From contig CAYYQW010000009.1 in the NCBI GenBank assembly GCA_964472505.1, forward strand, positions 1 through 64,000: 64,000 nucleotides of DNA, written 5' to 3'. Position 1 is the first letter of the stretch; each line of letters begins with the position of its first letter. The notes beneath the pieces are model-generated. The model saw only the letters and a list, made by a program, of their open reading frames with translations, did not search any database and was not told where the DNA came from. The DNA comes from JAYEIA01 sp964472505. GTDB lineage: Bacteria > Bacteroidota > Bacteroidia > Bacteroidales > JAADGE01. Shown here one piece after another: positions 16,955 to 26,211 of this stretch. A program made the translations under genes and the position numbers.

Positions 16955-17734
16955 ATGGACTATAAAACTATTGAAACACAAATTAAAGACGGTATTTTAC
17001 AGCTTAGCCTCAACCGCCCCAAGCAACTAAATGCCCTGAACAAGCAGTTTTTTAGAGAGCTGGAGCAAGTAATGAAAGAGGTTGTAAAAAATGACGGTGT
17101 TCGAGTGGTGATTATCACCGGAAACGGAGATAAAGCTTTTGCTGCGGGTGCTGATATTAAGGAATTTGCCGATTTTGGCGTGTCGGAAGGAAAAGAACTC
17201 GCCGGCAACGGGCATAAAATTTTTAAAATGTTGGAAGAATCCAATAAACCCATCATTGCTGCCGTAAACGGTTTTGCTCTCGGCGGCGGATTGGAATTGG
17301 CTATGGCCTGTCATCTGCGCACGGCATCGGACAATGCACGTTTTGGCCAACCGGAAGTCAGCCTCGGCCTTACGCCCGGATATGCCGGCACGCAGCGCCT
17401 GACACAGCTTGTAGGCAAAGGCAGAGCACTGGAAATGCTCATGACCGGAGACATGATTGATGCCAAAACTGCTCTGAACTTGGGTTTGGTGAATCTTACC
17501 GCAAATGCTGATGAGCTTATGGAAAAAACCTACGAACTTGCCCGAAAAATTATGAAACAATCGCCCATGGCAGTGGCAGGGGTTATAAATTCAGTGAATG
17601 CTTATTTTGATAAAGATACCGACGGGTTTAAAACCGAAACCGACGAATTTGGAAAATGTTTCGGAACCGAAGATTTTAAAGAAGGCACGGCCGCTTTTCT
17701 GGAACGAAGAAAACCCAATTTTCCGGGAAAATAA
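16955..17734 (+). CDS. Enoyl-CoA hydratase/isomerase (crotonase) family
   Basis: A 259-aa crotonase-fold enzyme. The CoA-oxyanion-hole segments are AFAAGADIKEF and NGFALGGGLELAMAC, and both catalytic glutamates are in place (GGLELAMAC and FGQPEVSLG, followed by PGYAGTQRL). The expected reaction is reversible hydration of a trans-2-enoyl-CoA; short-chain crotonyl-CoA hydratase (Crt) is the nearest match by length and motifs. No other beta-oxidation or butyrate genes are adjacent, so the pathway cannot be fixed. A terminator follows 25 bases later. Confidence 0.9.
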   Translation: MDYKTIETQIKDGILQLSLNRPKQLNALNKQFFRELEQVMKEVVKNDGVRVVIITGNGDKAFAAGADIKEFADFGVSEGKELAGNGHKIFKMLEESNKPIIAAVNGFALGGGLELAMACHLRTASDNARFGQPEVSLGLTPGYAGTQRLTQLVGKGRALEMLMTGDMIDAKTALNLGLVNLTANADELMEKTYELARKIMKQSPMAVAGVINSVNAYFDKDTDGFKTETDEFGKCFGTEDFKEGTAAFLERRKPNFPGK

Positions 17735-17759
17735 ATACCGTTTTCAGATATCACTTAAG

Positions 17760-17790
17760 AACTGTCTTCTGTTGAGGAAGGCAGTTTTTT
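17760..17790 (+). terminator. Terminator after the crotonase gene
   Basis: The stem AACTGTCTTC (17760-17769) / GAAGGCAGTT (17777-17786) has one G-U pair and is followed by more T. Confidence 0.85.
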
Positions 17791-17831
17791 ATTTTACTCT
17801 TTAAACAGTCAGACCTTTGAAACCTGAAGGC

Positions 17832-18128
17832 TCATAAGAGCAGTTTCCAAATATAATTAATAACAACCGCCGCAACCGAAAGGCGGAATGCCCAATGCAT
17901 AATAAGCTCACCGTTCTTAATACGGAATAGGAGATGAACAATAAAGAAAGCAAAAAGAAACAATAAAAAAGGCAGGGGCGGGTAAGTCTCAATACTTTCC
18001 CACAGACGGCCGCGCAGAAGCAATACAAATGCCGTTTGAAATCCGCATCCCGGACATTCATAACCAAAGTTTTCCTTAAAAAAACATGGCAGTTCTAATT
18101 GTTCAAAAAAATCGGCCGTTTCATTCAT
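17832..18128 (-). CDS. DUF2752 family small membrane protein
   Basis: A 98-aa protein with the DUF2752 signature: FKENFGYECPGCGFQTAFVL, where the CPGCG motif precedes a hydrophobic helix. Two further transmembrane segments follow (about 50-68 and 77-95). This frame is preferred to an overlapping frame on the same strand, which shows no family pattern. DUF2752 proteins are inner-membrane proteins of unknown function; the paired cysteines may bind metal (inference). It lies convergent to the crotonase gene and divergent from the helicase-like gene. Confidence 0.8.
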   Translation of the reverse strand: MNETADFFEQLELPCFFKENFGYECPGCGFQTAFVLLLRGRLWESIETYPPLPFLLFLFAFFIVHLLFRIKNGELIMHWAFRLSVAAVVINYIWKLLL

Positions 18129-18262
18129 AGAATCTTAAATTGAGCTGAGACAAGTTCTAAAATTAAGCTTTTTGCTTTTCTCTTTACAAAAATCCAATAA
18201 AAATTTGCATCTTGCAAAAGGAATATGCATTTTTACCATACAATTATAAAATACCCCTTACA

Positions 18263-21200
18263 ATGAGCCAACTACATGCTGCATATTTGTTTGATTCGGT
18301 GAAAGAACAATTTGAAGAAAAACATTTTCAAGATTATATTTTACCGCTGATTAAACATCTGTCCTGCTTTGAAGCCGACAGTAAAAATTCTTTGAAAGCC
18401 AAAAACGTGCATGCGCAAACAGCGGTTTTGCATAATATTATAACTGCCGGCCGGCCGGCAAAGGCTTCTATTTATATTGAAGAGTTATTCTCGGTTTTCT
18501 TAAAACGTACCGAAAGGGATAACATAGACCCGAAAATAAAATTTTCTTTTGCGGAAGCGGATTTGCTCAAGGAGCTTGAGGCGGCATTCTACGCTGTTGA
18601 CTCGCGGGCAGAAATTAAACGCAGCAAAGCAAATGACGATAAAGAAGCATTCAATCAACGAGTTATACAAGAGCTTACCGAGAAACGGACACACAAAGCT
18701 ATATCGCATTTTTTTGTAAAGAATAAGGATGCCTTTAAGCGAATTATACCGGATGATAACTTGCATACGCTCTCACGAGATGAGGCTGAAATTGCTGAAA
18801 TAATTCCCGATTTTATTATTGATCTCCCGGCCGAATACCGCGGAACTAAAGGAATGATTATTGAAACCGATCCGGAAGTTGGTGCTGCCGGGCTTGATTA
18901 TTTGGGAATTGAGAAAAAGCGTGCTTTGGCCGAAAAGTTTAAATATAAATACCTCTATGTGAAAAACGGGCAAATTCAGGACTCATTGCCTGATTTTGAG
19001 AGCTTTACTTTCAATGAGTATTTTGATAAAATAAAGAAAAATTACGATCTGCCTCTTTACGGAAAAACCTCCGGAAAAGATGCTTTACAGTACGCACTGA
19101 GCCCCATAGCCGTGGCACGTATCCAAAAAGTAGTTTGCGAAGCAATTTTTGCCGAACAACTCAAGCCGGAAGCCAAACGCTGGAAAATAGGCGTAATTGA
19201 GCGAGACGTTCCGGCTGCATATGCGGCTTTTGAAGACCTGAAAAAACAGTACAATTACATTTGTAACATACAGGGCGTTTCCAAACAGTTTCCGGATGTG
19301 GATTTGGATATTTATACCACGCCCGAATTTTCCGACTCCAAAATGCACAAAGCCTGCAAACACCAAACGGTGCAGATAGATGAGTTTGATTCAAAAAAAG
19401 ATTATGATTTGTTGATTGACCTGGCAGTGCTTCAGACCAAAGAAACCGCAACAAATATTCCGCGAACTGCTTCAGCCAACACGATAAAAATTCGCTCTTG
19501 TCGGTATATTAGCAGCAGACATCGTTTTTATTTTGGTAAGAATCTGAATCTTTTCGATACGGAGGGAGCAATAGAAAAATCTCGCGAAGAGGCCATTACC
19601 GCAATTTTACAAAATATTTTTCGCATACCCTCTGTAAGTCCGCAAGATATGCACAGAATATTCAGTACACTTTGTGCCGAAGATACCATTTTGTTGCAAT
19701 CGCCCGGAAAAACTCAGTATATATCCGAAATCTTTTTCAGTTTATTCAGAGCCGGAACCACTGTAATGGTATGCCCCAATAATATAAGCCTTCTGGAACG
19801 TTTCGATAAAATCAGAGGCCTTGATATAGATGCTTGCTTTTATTTGAACAGTATTCGTCATCGCATAAAAGATAAAAAGAAAGCAGCACAACGGGTTATT
19901 GAGCATGAATCACTTATTCTGCTCACAACTGCAGAATACATTCGCACGCCCTTTTTTGGGAAAACCATTGAGGACATGAAAGCGAACGGAATTAATTTTT
20001 CCGGCCTTTTTATTGATGGAATAACAGCCCTTTCGGAATACAGCTCCGATTTCAACCCCTTGTACAAAGGTATTGCAGATTATTCACGTCAATTGTTAAA
20101 AGTAAAAGGTTTCGGGTTGCCCGTATTTGCTTTGGGGCATCATGCAGATTATGCCGTTATTGAAGACATTAAGGCTGATACCGGAATAAACAGCCTAATC
20201 AGCCGCCCGGTTGATGTTCATAAATTTGATGTGAATATTATTGAAACAAAAATCACCGGAATCAGTGATTCTGATATTATTCTGCGCAAAGCATTTAAAA
20301 ACAAACAGGAAGCGCTTTCAGAACTACTAACGGAAATACCCGAAGACGATAAAATATTAATATTGTATCCCTTCAGAAGCTCTAAGGGCGGACAATATTC
20401 TCAAAATTTAACGGAATCAACTGCTCAATACGATGAAACAGTCAGAGGCCGGACTTACGGTGTTTTTAATGAGAGTAGTATGTTTGAACGCGAACGTTTC
20501 AATACCGAAGATTACTTGGAGTCAAAGAAAAGTTTTGACGGTTTTGTAAACGGGAGTATTAAAATATTGGCAGCTACCGAGCAAATTATTTATACTTCAA
20601 AAATTCCGGAATTAAAACGCATTATTTTGTTTAATATGGCTGAATCTCCGGAAAGCTTATATCAGATTGCGGGTTTGTTTGGAGGGAAATCAAGAGAGAA
20701 TACCTTATACATTCTGCAAGATAATTCCGATTTGGTTACCAAAGAATTATCCGATGCGGCTACGGCCGACGGCAAACAGGAAAGTATGGAAGAATTTGCC
20801 GGAACCGATCCGGATACTTTCGTGCGCGGGCAATCGGTGAAATTAAGATTTCCGGGAAGGAAATCTGATTTGTATGTCTCTCGCGAATTGTTGCAAAGTA
20901 TTGAAATACCTGAAACCGAACCGCGCCGAGAGCTGAAAAATGCCATTGCTCTTGAGTTTGAAATCCAAACGGAATTATATGCCGCTCCTGAAGACAGCCC
21001 CAAAAGAATATATGCCGGAAAGGATAATAAAATTATCGGCTATTATGATTTTGCCAATGAAATTTTTAATACCGATAACTCTGCTTTCAGTGAGCAATAT
21101 GCCTTACGGATACTTCACTTCATTAAAGAACGTGCCGGAAAACACAAAGGGGGCAGCAATGAATTTTTGAAAAATTTTACACGTAAAAGAGCCTCGCACC

Positions 21201-22333
21201 AAATAGACGGTATTGAAAAACATTTTGCAAACAATAAAAACGGAGAAAGCCAACGCATAAGCTTTTATTTGCACAACAATGCAATTAAGCATGCCGATGA
21301 ATTGACTAAACGTTATGCCAATTACAGTTTTGAAGAAGAAGCGCTTCGCTTTACTTTTGAGACTTCAAAGTCCGAAAAAGAGTTTATTCGCCGTTTAAAT
21401 CAAAAAGCCGATTTGAACCATGTGGATCAGGACATCGATTTGCCTTCGGAGCTCAAGAAGCTTTTTACGGCTTATCGCGATGCGGCTAAAACCTTAGTAA
21501 GCTTGGGACGATTAACGGATATGGGGCTGATTGATGCTTATGATACCGATTTGAATAACGGGCGTGTTTCAATTGTGTTTGCCAAGCGCTCCGACACGTA
21601 TTATAAAGAACGATTAAAAGTAATTTTAACCAAATATCTCGCTGCCGAAAAAGCCGACGAAATACTAAATGATTTGGACAGTTATTCAGGAGACAATATG
21701 ATTAGCAAAGTTTTGAATTTTTTGATAAATTTTACTTACGATGAGATTCGCGAAGTGCACATCAGCCAAATTGAAAGCATGACCGACTGGGTGAAAACCC
21801 TCTCGCAAATTGAAACGCCCGAAATTCGACAAGCCGAAATTAAGAACTTCTTTCATGCCGTGTTTGTGGCTAAATACCTAAATTCAACCGACCCAAGCAG
21901 CTTAATTAGCGAAACCGAAAATTTTGACGAAGGTTCGTTCCAAACGGTTATGGCTTTTATTTACAAAGCGGAATATCTAAAAAATAATATAGAGCATCTG
22001 TATTTATCAACGGATAAAGCACAAAAAGTACACGATGATAATTATATTGTATTGCTTTTAAATGCGTTTGCGCGTTTCAGAAAATTCGGAAACAGCGATG
22101 ATTTTGATACGGCATTCCGTCGGCTCTACTTGGGTTTTGAGGCTATGGAAGCGCATGAAGCCGTTGCTTATGAAGAAAGCCTGAGAAGACGTGAGTTATT
22201 TTTGGAAATTTTATATAAATATAACAGTGATTTGCAATCACAGATTGACCCGTTGATTTACCTGAAAACGCATACTCAAAAATTGGTTGATTTCAATGCT
22301 AAATTTTTGAAAGGAATGAAAAGCGTTGGTTAG
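18263..22333 (+). CDS. Large RecQ-like protein with degenerate helicase motifs
   Basis: A 1356-aa protein that aligns by pattern with the large RecQ-like DEAD/DEAH proteins of Bacteroidota. In the helicase core the P-loop is reduced to SPGKT (K483, T484; the first glycine is lost). The DEAH box position reads D585-G-I-T in FIDGITALSEYSSDFNPLYK, where RecQ has DEAH...HDFRPxY. Motif VI reads Q801-IAGLFGGK809 in place of QExGRAGRDG, without its arginines. The C-terminal half keeps the family pattern (SLGRLTDMGLIDAYDTDL). The N-terminal 450 residues are unassigned. ATG 18263 is chosen because the only upstream in-frame start is a TTG. A dead or structural helicase seems likely. Confidence 0.65.
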   Translation: MSQLHAAYLFDSVKEQFEEKHFQDYILPLIKHLSCFEADSKNSLKAKNVHAQTAVLHNIITAGRPAKASIYIEELFSVFLKRTERDNIDPKIKFSFAEADLLKELEAAFYAVDSRAEIKRSKANDDKEAFNQRVIQELTEKRTHKAISHFFVKNKDAFKRIIPDDNLHTLSRDEAEIAEIIPDFIIDLPAEYRGTKGMIIETDPEVGAAGLDYLGIEKKRALAEKFKYKYLYVKNGQIQDSLPDFESFTFNEYFDKIKKNYDLPLYGKTSGKDALQYALSPIAVARIQKVVCEAIFAEQLKPEAKRWKIGVIERDVPAAYAAFEDLKKQYNYICNIQGVSKQFPDVDLDIYTTPEFSDSKMHKACKHQTVQIDEFDSKKDYDLLIDLAVLQTKETATNIPRTASANTIKIRSCRYISSRHRFYFGKNLNLFDTEGAIEKSREEAITAILQNIFRIPSVSPQDMHRIFSTLCAEDTILLQSPGKTQYISEIFFSLFRAGTTVMVCPNNISLLERFDKIRGLDIDACFYLNSIRHRIKDKKKAAQRVIEHESLILLTTAEYIRTPFFGKTIEDMKANGINFSGLFIDGITALSEYSSDFNPLYKGIADYSRQLLKVKGFGLPVFALGHHADYAVIEDIKADTGINSLISRPVDVHKFDVNIIETKITGISDSDIILRKAFKNKQEALSELLTEIPEDDKILILYPFRSSKGGQYSQNLTESTAQYDETVRGRTYGVFNESSMFERERFNTEDYLESKKSFDGFVNGSIKILAATEQIIYTSKIPELKRIILFNMAESPESLYQIAGLFGGKSRENTLYILQDNSDLVTKELSDAATADGKQESMEEFAGTDPDTFVRGQSVKLRFPGRKSDLYVSRELLQSIEIPETEPRRELKNAIALEFEIQTELYAAPEDSPKRIYAGKDNKIIGYYDFANEIFNTDNSAFSEQYALRILHFIKERAGKHKGGSNEFLKNFTRKRASHQIDGIEKHFANNKNGESQRISFYLHNNAIKHADELTKRYANYSFEEEALRFTFETSKSEKEFIRRLNQKADLNHVDQDIDLPSELKKLFTAYRDAAKTLVSLGRLTDMGLIDAYDTDLNNGRVSIVFAKRSDTYYKERLKVILTKYLAAEKADEILNDLDSYSGDNMISKVLNFLINFTYDEIREVHISQIESMTDWVKTLSQIETPEIRQAEIKNFFHAVFVAKYLNSTDPSSLISETENFDEGSFQTVMAFIYKAEYLKNNIEHLYLSTDKAQKVHDDNYIVLLLNAFARFRKFGNSDDFDTAFRRLYLGFEAMEAHEAVAYEESLRRRELFLEILYKYNSDLQSQIDPLIYLKTHTQKLVDFNAKFLKGMKSVG

Positions 22334-22360
22334 AAAGAATCAGATAAAAGCAAGCAAGAT

Positions 22361-22416
22361 GCTTCCGGAGCTCGAAAGAGATGCCGGAAGACCTGCCGGC
22401 GTCTCCGTCCCGGCAG
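22361..22416. repeat. Twin GC-rich hairpins
   Basis: Two adjacent inverted repeats: CTTCCGG (22362-22368) with CCGGAAG (22384-22390), then CTGCCGG (22393-22399) with CCGGCAG (22410-22416). The island is far more GC-rich than the surrounding AT-rich spacer. There is no T-run, so it is not an obvious terminator for the helicase-like gene 28 bases upstream; an intergenic palindromic repeat is more likely. Confidence 0.55.
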
Positions 22417-22570
22417 CTTCTGCATTTTAATAATATTGTGTAAAAAAAATATAATCAGGTCAAAATTAGCAAGTAAATTAAGGCTTTAGCCCAAAATAAC
22501 AGGTCTCGTCTTGATTTTCAAATGTATGTGTTGTCAATGCAACTAATTTAAAAACAGTGAGTTTTCTTGA

Positions 22571-23047
22571 TTATATCTCTCCGGCTTTCAGCTTAAAGAT
22601 TCGTTCGGATATATCGGCTTTAATACTATCCTCAAAAGCTGCAAGCAGGCGTTTTTCATCTTCACGACTTAATTCCTTTTGACGGCTTCGTTCTTTTTTC
22701 AGAAACAAGTGTTCACACAAAGGAGCTACATTCGGAAAAAATCCCTTTTTATAATCTACCTCAATGGATTTGCCCTGAGCCGCATTGATTTGTGAAATTA
22801 CGGTTTCAATTTGCGGTTTTAAAAGTTCCGTACTTTCTTTTGCAAGCGCATCTTTGTCTAAGTCAAAATCATTTTTTTTAATAATATGCTCATCAATTCT
22901 TTTTGAGATGAATGCTTCGTAGCGTTTGTCGGTTTTTTTTAGTAAATCGGCAATACGTTTCCCCGATACTTTATTTACCCGCCTGTTGAGCAGCATCACA
23001 ATCAGAAAAACAACCAGTAAAATAAGTATAAAAGACCAAATGCGCAT
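22571..23047 (-). CDS. Single-pass membrane protein of unknown function
   Basis: A 158-aa protein with one N-terminal transmembrane helix (about residues 4-20, IWSFILILLVVFLIVMLLN), followed by a basic stop-transfer segment. The rest is a charged, largely helical domain rich in Lys and Glu (ADLLKKTDKRYEAFISKRID, REDEKRLLAAFEDSIKADIS). I do not recognise a family. Topology suggests a short anchor with the helical domain in the cytoplasm. It starts 84 bases past the stop of the same-strand beta-barrel paralog at 23131. Confidence 0.6.
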   Translation of the reverse strand: MRIWSFILILLVVFLIVMLLNRRVNKVSGKRIADLLKKTDKRYEAFISKRIDEHIIKKNDFDLDKDALAKESTELLKPQIETVISQINAAQGKSIEVDYKKGFFPNVAPLCEHLFLKKERSRQKELSREDEKRLLAAFEDSIKADISERIFKLKAGEI

Positions 23048-23130
23048 ATCGCTGTGTTTTAGTTTTTGCTAAAATACAAATTTTTTAGAAACTACCTTTA
23101 TACTAAAGCCTCAAACTTTCCGATTTGCTG

Positions 23131-24399
23131 TTAAATATGTATTGATAAACCCAAATTAAGAGACAAATCAAAAGCATGGGTTTTTATAGAGTCGATAATT
23201 ATATTTTCGGATTGGTTGAAACTGAAATTTAAGTCGGGGTACTTTCCTCCAAAAAAGATGTTGGATGAAATGCCGGCGGTTATTGAAACATGCGGCGCAA
23301 TATAATAATCGGCCGAGCTATTGATATTCATTCCGTATAATCGGTGATGCAAGTCGTTCAAAGTAAGGTATGTTTCAGAATTAAGTGAATATTGGCTGTC
23401 AAATCTAAGAAAAGCGGCCGCTGCACCTATTCCGGCGCTGTATTCAAAGCGATTCTGAAATATCCGCTTTACGGTTTTGAAATGATAATCTGCTCCGGCA
23501 GCCACTTGAAAACTCTTGTACCAAAATGCCATTCGGTGCCCACTGCTGTTATAGTCTGAAAAAGAGAAGCCCTGCATACCCGGAAAACTAATAAACGGAC
23601 GAATTTTATTGTTCAGATTAAATTTTATTTTCATACTCAGCTTGCTGCCGGTCAGGTCTTTACTAAAATCATCAGTAAAACCGTAGTTTGGAGCTTCCGT
23701 AATTTGTTGTGAAAAATTTAGGTAATTAAGCCCGGTGTTAATGTTAAAGTGAAAAGGCAGGCTGCTTTGCGGTGATTTGTCAATTTTTGGTTTTTCCAAG
23801 CTCCATAAAGCCTGTTCGTTTGGTTTTGCCTGTAGTTTTATGGCCGAATCGGGTTTTTGCCTTACTATACCGTTTTGGCTGATGTACGGAACGAGTTTGT
23901 GATATTCTTTTTCTTCGCCTTTAGTTATGTATTCAATATCCGTTTGCGGAATATTGGCAGCAGCGGTAATCAAAGCCGCCGGCGTACCGGTGATTGTGGT
24001 TAATATCAAAAGCATGGCTCCCGGGCCAATCATTATGGCGCTGCCTTTAGAATATTCATTTATTATTACAACGGTGTATAGACCGGCCGACACTGCCATG
24101 GCATTGCCAAAGCGCCTTCCGAAAGTATGAGTTTTGCGAATACGTATTTTTATAAGCTGATCTGCTTGAATTTTAAGTAGTTCCGATTTCTTGTTCATAA
24201 GCGGAAGAACAACTATTGAGCTACTGTCGGCATATACTAAGCGGCCTTTGTGCAATTTTCCGGCTACATCCGTAATTTCTGTCCTTACCGCATACTGTAA
24301 TGCTTTTTCGTTTATGGTATCACTTGATTTTTGAGCTTGAATGGTACCGGTTAACAGCATTAAAACAGCCATAAGAAACACGTAATTTTGTTTTGTCAT
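23131..24399 (-). CDS. Secreted/outer-membrane protein, tandem paralog B
   Basis: A 422-aa protein starting MTKQNYVFLMAVLMLLTGTI, a signal peptide cut near IQAQ; an in-frame start 66 bases upstream would put 22 unrelated residues ahead of it. Residues about 25-95 form a conserved module (AVRTEITDVAGKLHKGRLVY, then ADSSSIVVLP and LKIQADQLIKIRI). Two hydrophobic segments follow (about 100-155). A C-terminal beta-barrel-like half (LPFHFNINTGLNYLNFSQQI to ALNLGLSIHI-type ending) completes it. It is a tandem duplicate of the gene at 24481. Likely outer membrane; function unknown. Confidence 0.7.
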   Translation of the reverse strand: MTKQNYVFLMAVLMLLTGTIQAQKSSDTINEKALQYAVRTEITDVAGKLHKGRLVYADSSSIVVLPLMNKKSELLKIQADQLIKIRIRKTHTFGRRFGNAMAVSAGLYTVVIINEYSKGSAIMIGPGAMLLILTTITGTPAALITAAANIPQTDIEYITKGEEKEYHKLVPYISQNGIVRQKPDSAIKLQAKPNEQALWSLEKPKIDKSPQSSLPFHFNINTGLNYLNFSQQITEAPNYGFTDDFSKDLTGSKLSMKIKFNLNNKIRPFISFPGMQGFSFSDYNSSGHRMAFWYKSFQVAAGADYHFKTVKRIFQNRFEYSAGIGAAAAFLRFDSQYSLNSETYLTLNDLHHRLYGMNINSSADYYIAPHVSITAGISSNIFFGGKYPDLNFSFNQSENIIIDSIKTHAFDLSLNLGLSIHI

Positions 24400-24480
24400 A
24401 ATGCCTTTTTGAGTTATTCTGTTTGAGATAAAAGCTCCAAAAGAAAATAATCGCTGAATATACAAAAATAGTAAACCCGG

Positions 24481-25755
24481 CTAAATATGAATTGTTATGC
24501 CTAAATTAAGAGCTAAATGAAAAGTGCCGGTGTTTAATGAGTTAATGATTATATCATCGGAGTCTGTGAACTCATAATTTAAGTTTTGAAAAGTGTCTTC
24601 CATAAAAATACTTGATGAAACACCGGCGTCTATTGATACATGCGGAGCAATATAATAACCGGCAGCGGCATTGAAGTACAAGCCGTATAGCTCGTGTTCC
24701 AGCTTGTTTAAAGTACTGTATTCTTCCATATTATAGGCATACCAAGTGTTAAACTTCAAGAGATTACCTGCGAGACCCATTCCGGCGCTGTACTCAAAAT
24801 GACTCCGGAACATTCGGTTTACGGTTTTGAAATGGTAGTCTGCTCCGACAGCCAATTGATGACTGTCGTACCAAAAAACCATTTCGTGTCCGCTGCTGTT
24901 GTTTTGCTCGACAGTAAAACTGTTTTTCCCGGGAAAACAAATGAAGGGACGAATCTTATTAGTAAGATTGAATGACAGCTTCATGCTGAGATTAACTTCG
25001 GACCTAATGTGTTTAAACTTATCGGTAAAGCCGTAGTTTGGTGCTTCCGTAATTTGCTGTGAAAAATCCAAATAACTAAGACCCGAGCTGATATTTAGAT
25101 GAAAGGGCAGGCTGCTTTGCGGAGATTTATCAATTATGGGCTTTTGTAAGTCTCTTAAAGCTTGGTCATTTGGCTTTATCTGCAGCTCTGTGGCTGAGTC
25201 CGGTTCTTGACTCAGTACTCCGTTTTGGCTGATGTATGGTACGACCTTATGATATTCTGAGGCTTTCCCTTCCGTGATATACTTAATATTTGTTCTTGGA
25301 ATAGTGGCAGTGGCAATAGCGAAAGCAGTAGGTGCTCCATAGGCTGATTGAACCATAACTAAAGCTCCACCCGGGCCAATCATTGAAACTTCGGTATTGG
25401 TGGCATAAACATAAGCTACTATTATGGCGGCAATTCCGGCAGTGAGCGCCATGGCATTACCTAAGCGTTTTCCGTAAATTTGTTTTTCCTTAAGATGGAT
25501 TTTTATAATCTGATCCGCTTGTATTTTAAGCAATTCCGCTTCTTTTTCTTTATCAGAAAGCAAGAATATTGAGCTGCTGTCGGCATACACAAGGCTTCCG
25601 GAGTGAAGATTCCCGGATGCATCAATAATTTCGGTCTTTACCGCCTGTTTCAATAGCTTGTTATTTATGGTATCGCTCAAGTTTTGAGCTTTGATTGCCG
25701 GATTTAAAAAGAACAGAATTGTCAGAACCGAGAAAATTTGTTTTGAAATACACAT
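24481..25755 (-). CDS. Secreted/outer-membrane protein, tandem paralog A
   Basis: A 424-aa protein sharing nearly its whole layout with the next gene: a signal peptide ending IKAQ, the module AVKTEIIDASGNLHSGSLVY with ADSSSIFLL, LKIQADQIIKIHL, GNAMALTAG, two hydrophobic segments, KVVPYISQNGVLSQEPDSA and the barrel-like end HLALNLGITIHI. The two copies differ most in the hydrophobic segments and the last barrel strands. It is first in a two-gene unit (82 bases between genes). I know no function; the fold suggests an outer-membrane barrel with a periplasmic N-terminal domain. Confidence 0.7.
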   Translation of the reverse strand: MCISKQIFSVLTILFFLNPAIKAQNLSDTINNKLLKQAVKTEIIDASGNLHSGSLVYADSSSIFLLSDKEKEAELLKIQADQIIKIHLKEKQIYGKRLGNAMALTAGIAAIIVAYVYATNTEVSMIGPGGALVMVQSAYGAPTAFAIATATIPRTNIKYITEGKASEYHKVVPYISQNGVLSQEPDSATELQIKPNDQALRDLQKPIIDKSPQSSLPFHLNISSGLSYLDFSQQITEAPNYGFTDKFKHIRSEVNLSMKLSFNLTNKIRPFICFPGKNSFTVEQNNSSGHEMVFWYDSHQLAVGADYHFKTVNRMFRSHFEYSAGMGLAGNLLKFNTWYAYNMEEYSTLNKLEHELYGLYFNAAAGYYIAPHVSIDAGVSSSIFMEDTFQNLNYEFTDSDDIIINSLNTGTFHLALNLGITIHI

Positions 25756-25942
25756 ATATTTAAATTTTAGGAGTTTTGCTTTAATAATAACTGAAGTTTG
25801 TTGGTTCTTAGGTTATTGTAAATCAATATATTGGCTTATAGTCGTGTGATGTATTGTATAAAAAAATGATATTCAATCTAAGTTTCAAAAATGAGATAAT
25901 TTTTCAAATAAAAAAAAATACTTTTCATCGGACACATTCAAC

Positions 25943-26083
25943 CTAAAAATCTAAAATGATTTCTTAAACCGCAGAGTTTCGTAAAGTTAGGCGCAAAGTA
26001 TCGCCATGTTAAAAGTGCTTGTTTTTCTACATAAAAACTTTGTGTTACATTGCGGTTAAATTTTCTTAATTTAGATTTTTTAG
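25943..26083. repeat. Palindromic intergenic element with AACCGCA core
   Basis: Outer arms CTAAAAATCTAAA (25943-25955) and TTTAGATTTTTTAG (26070-26083) enclose inner arms AACCGCA (25967-25973) and TGCGGTT (26051-26057), with GTAAAGTT facing AACTTTGTG further in. The hexamer ATTCAA flanks it on both sides (25936-25941 and 26084-26089), a possible target duplication. It fills most of the 456-base gap between paralog A and the phosphatase gene. AACCGCA...CGTAAAG palindromes of this kind recur in Bacteroidota intergenic DNA. Confidence 0.65.
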
Positions 26084-26197
26084 ATTCAAATAAACCGTCC
26101 TTCGACGACAGCTCTTGAGCTGCCGAATGATTTGATTGTCTGATATCTGACTTCCGATATCTCCCTTATAAAATTTCGTGAAATTAAATATTCGAAT

Positions 26198-26205
26198 TAT
26201 TTTTG
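26198..26205 (+). promoter_or_regulatory. -7 box TATTTTTG, six bases before the phosphatase ATG
   Basis: TATTTTTG fits TAnnTTTG exactly and ends six bases before ATG 26212. If used, transcription would start at or next to the start codon, giving a leaderless message. Confidence 0.4.
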
Positions 26206-26211
26206 TCGTAT

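Noticed and set aside
17027..17560. 177-codon frame antisense to the crotonase gene
   Set aside because: It is a shadow of a clear crotonase coding sequence and matches no family pattern.
17801..18067. 88-codon frame overlapping the DUF2752 gene
   Set aside because: The alternative frame 17832-18128 carries the CPGCG signature and membrane helices; this one does not.
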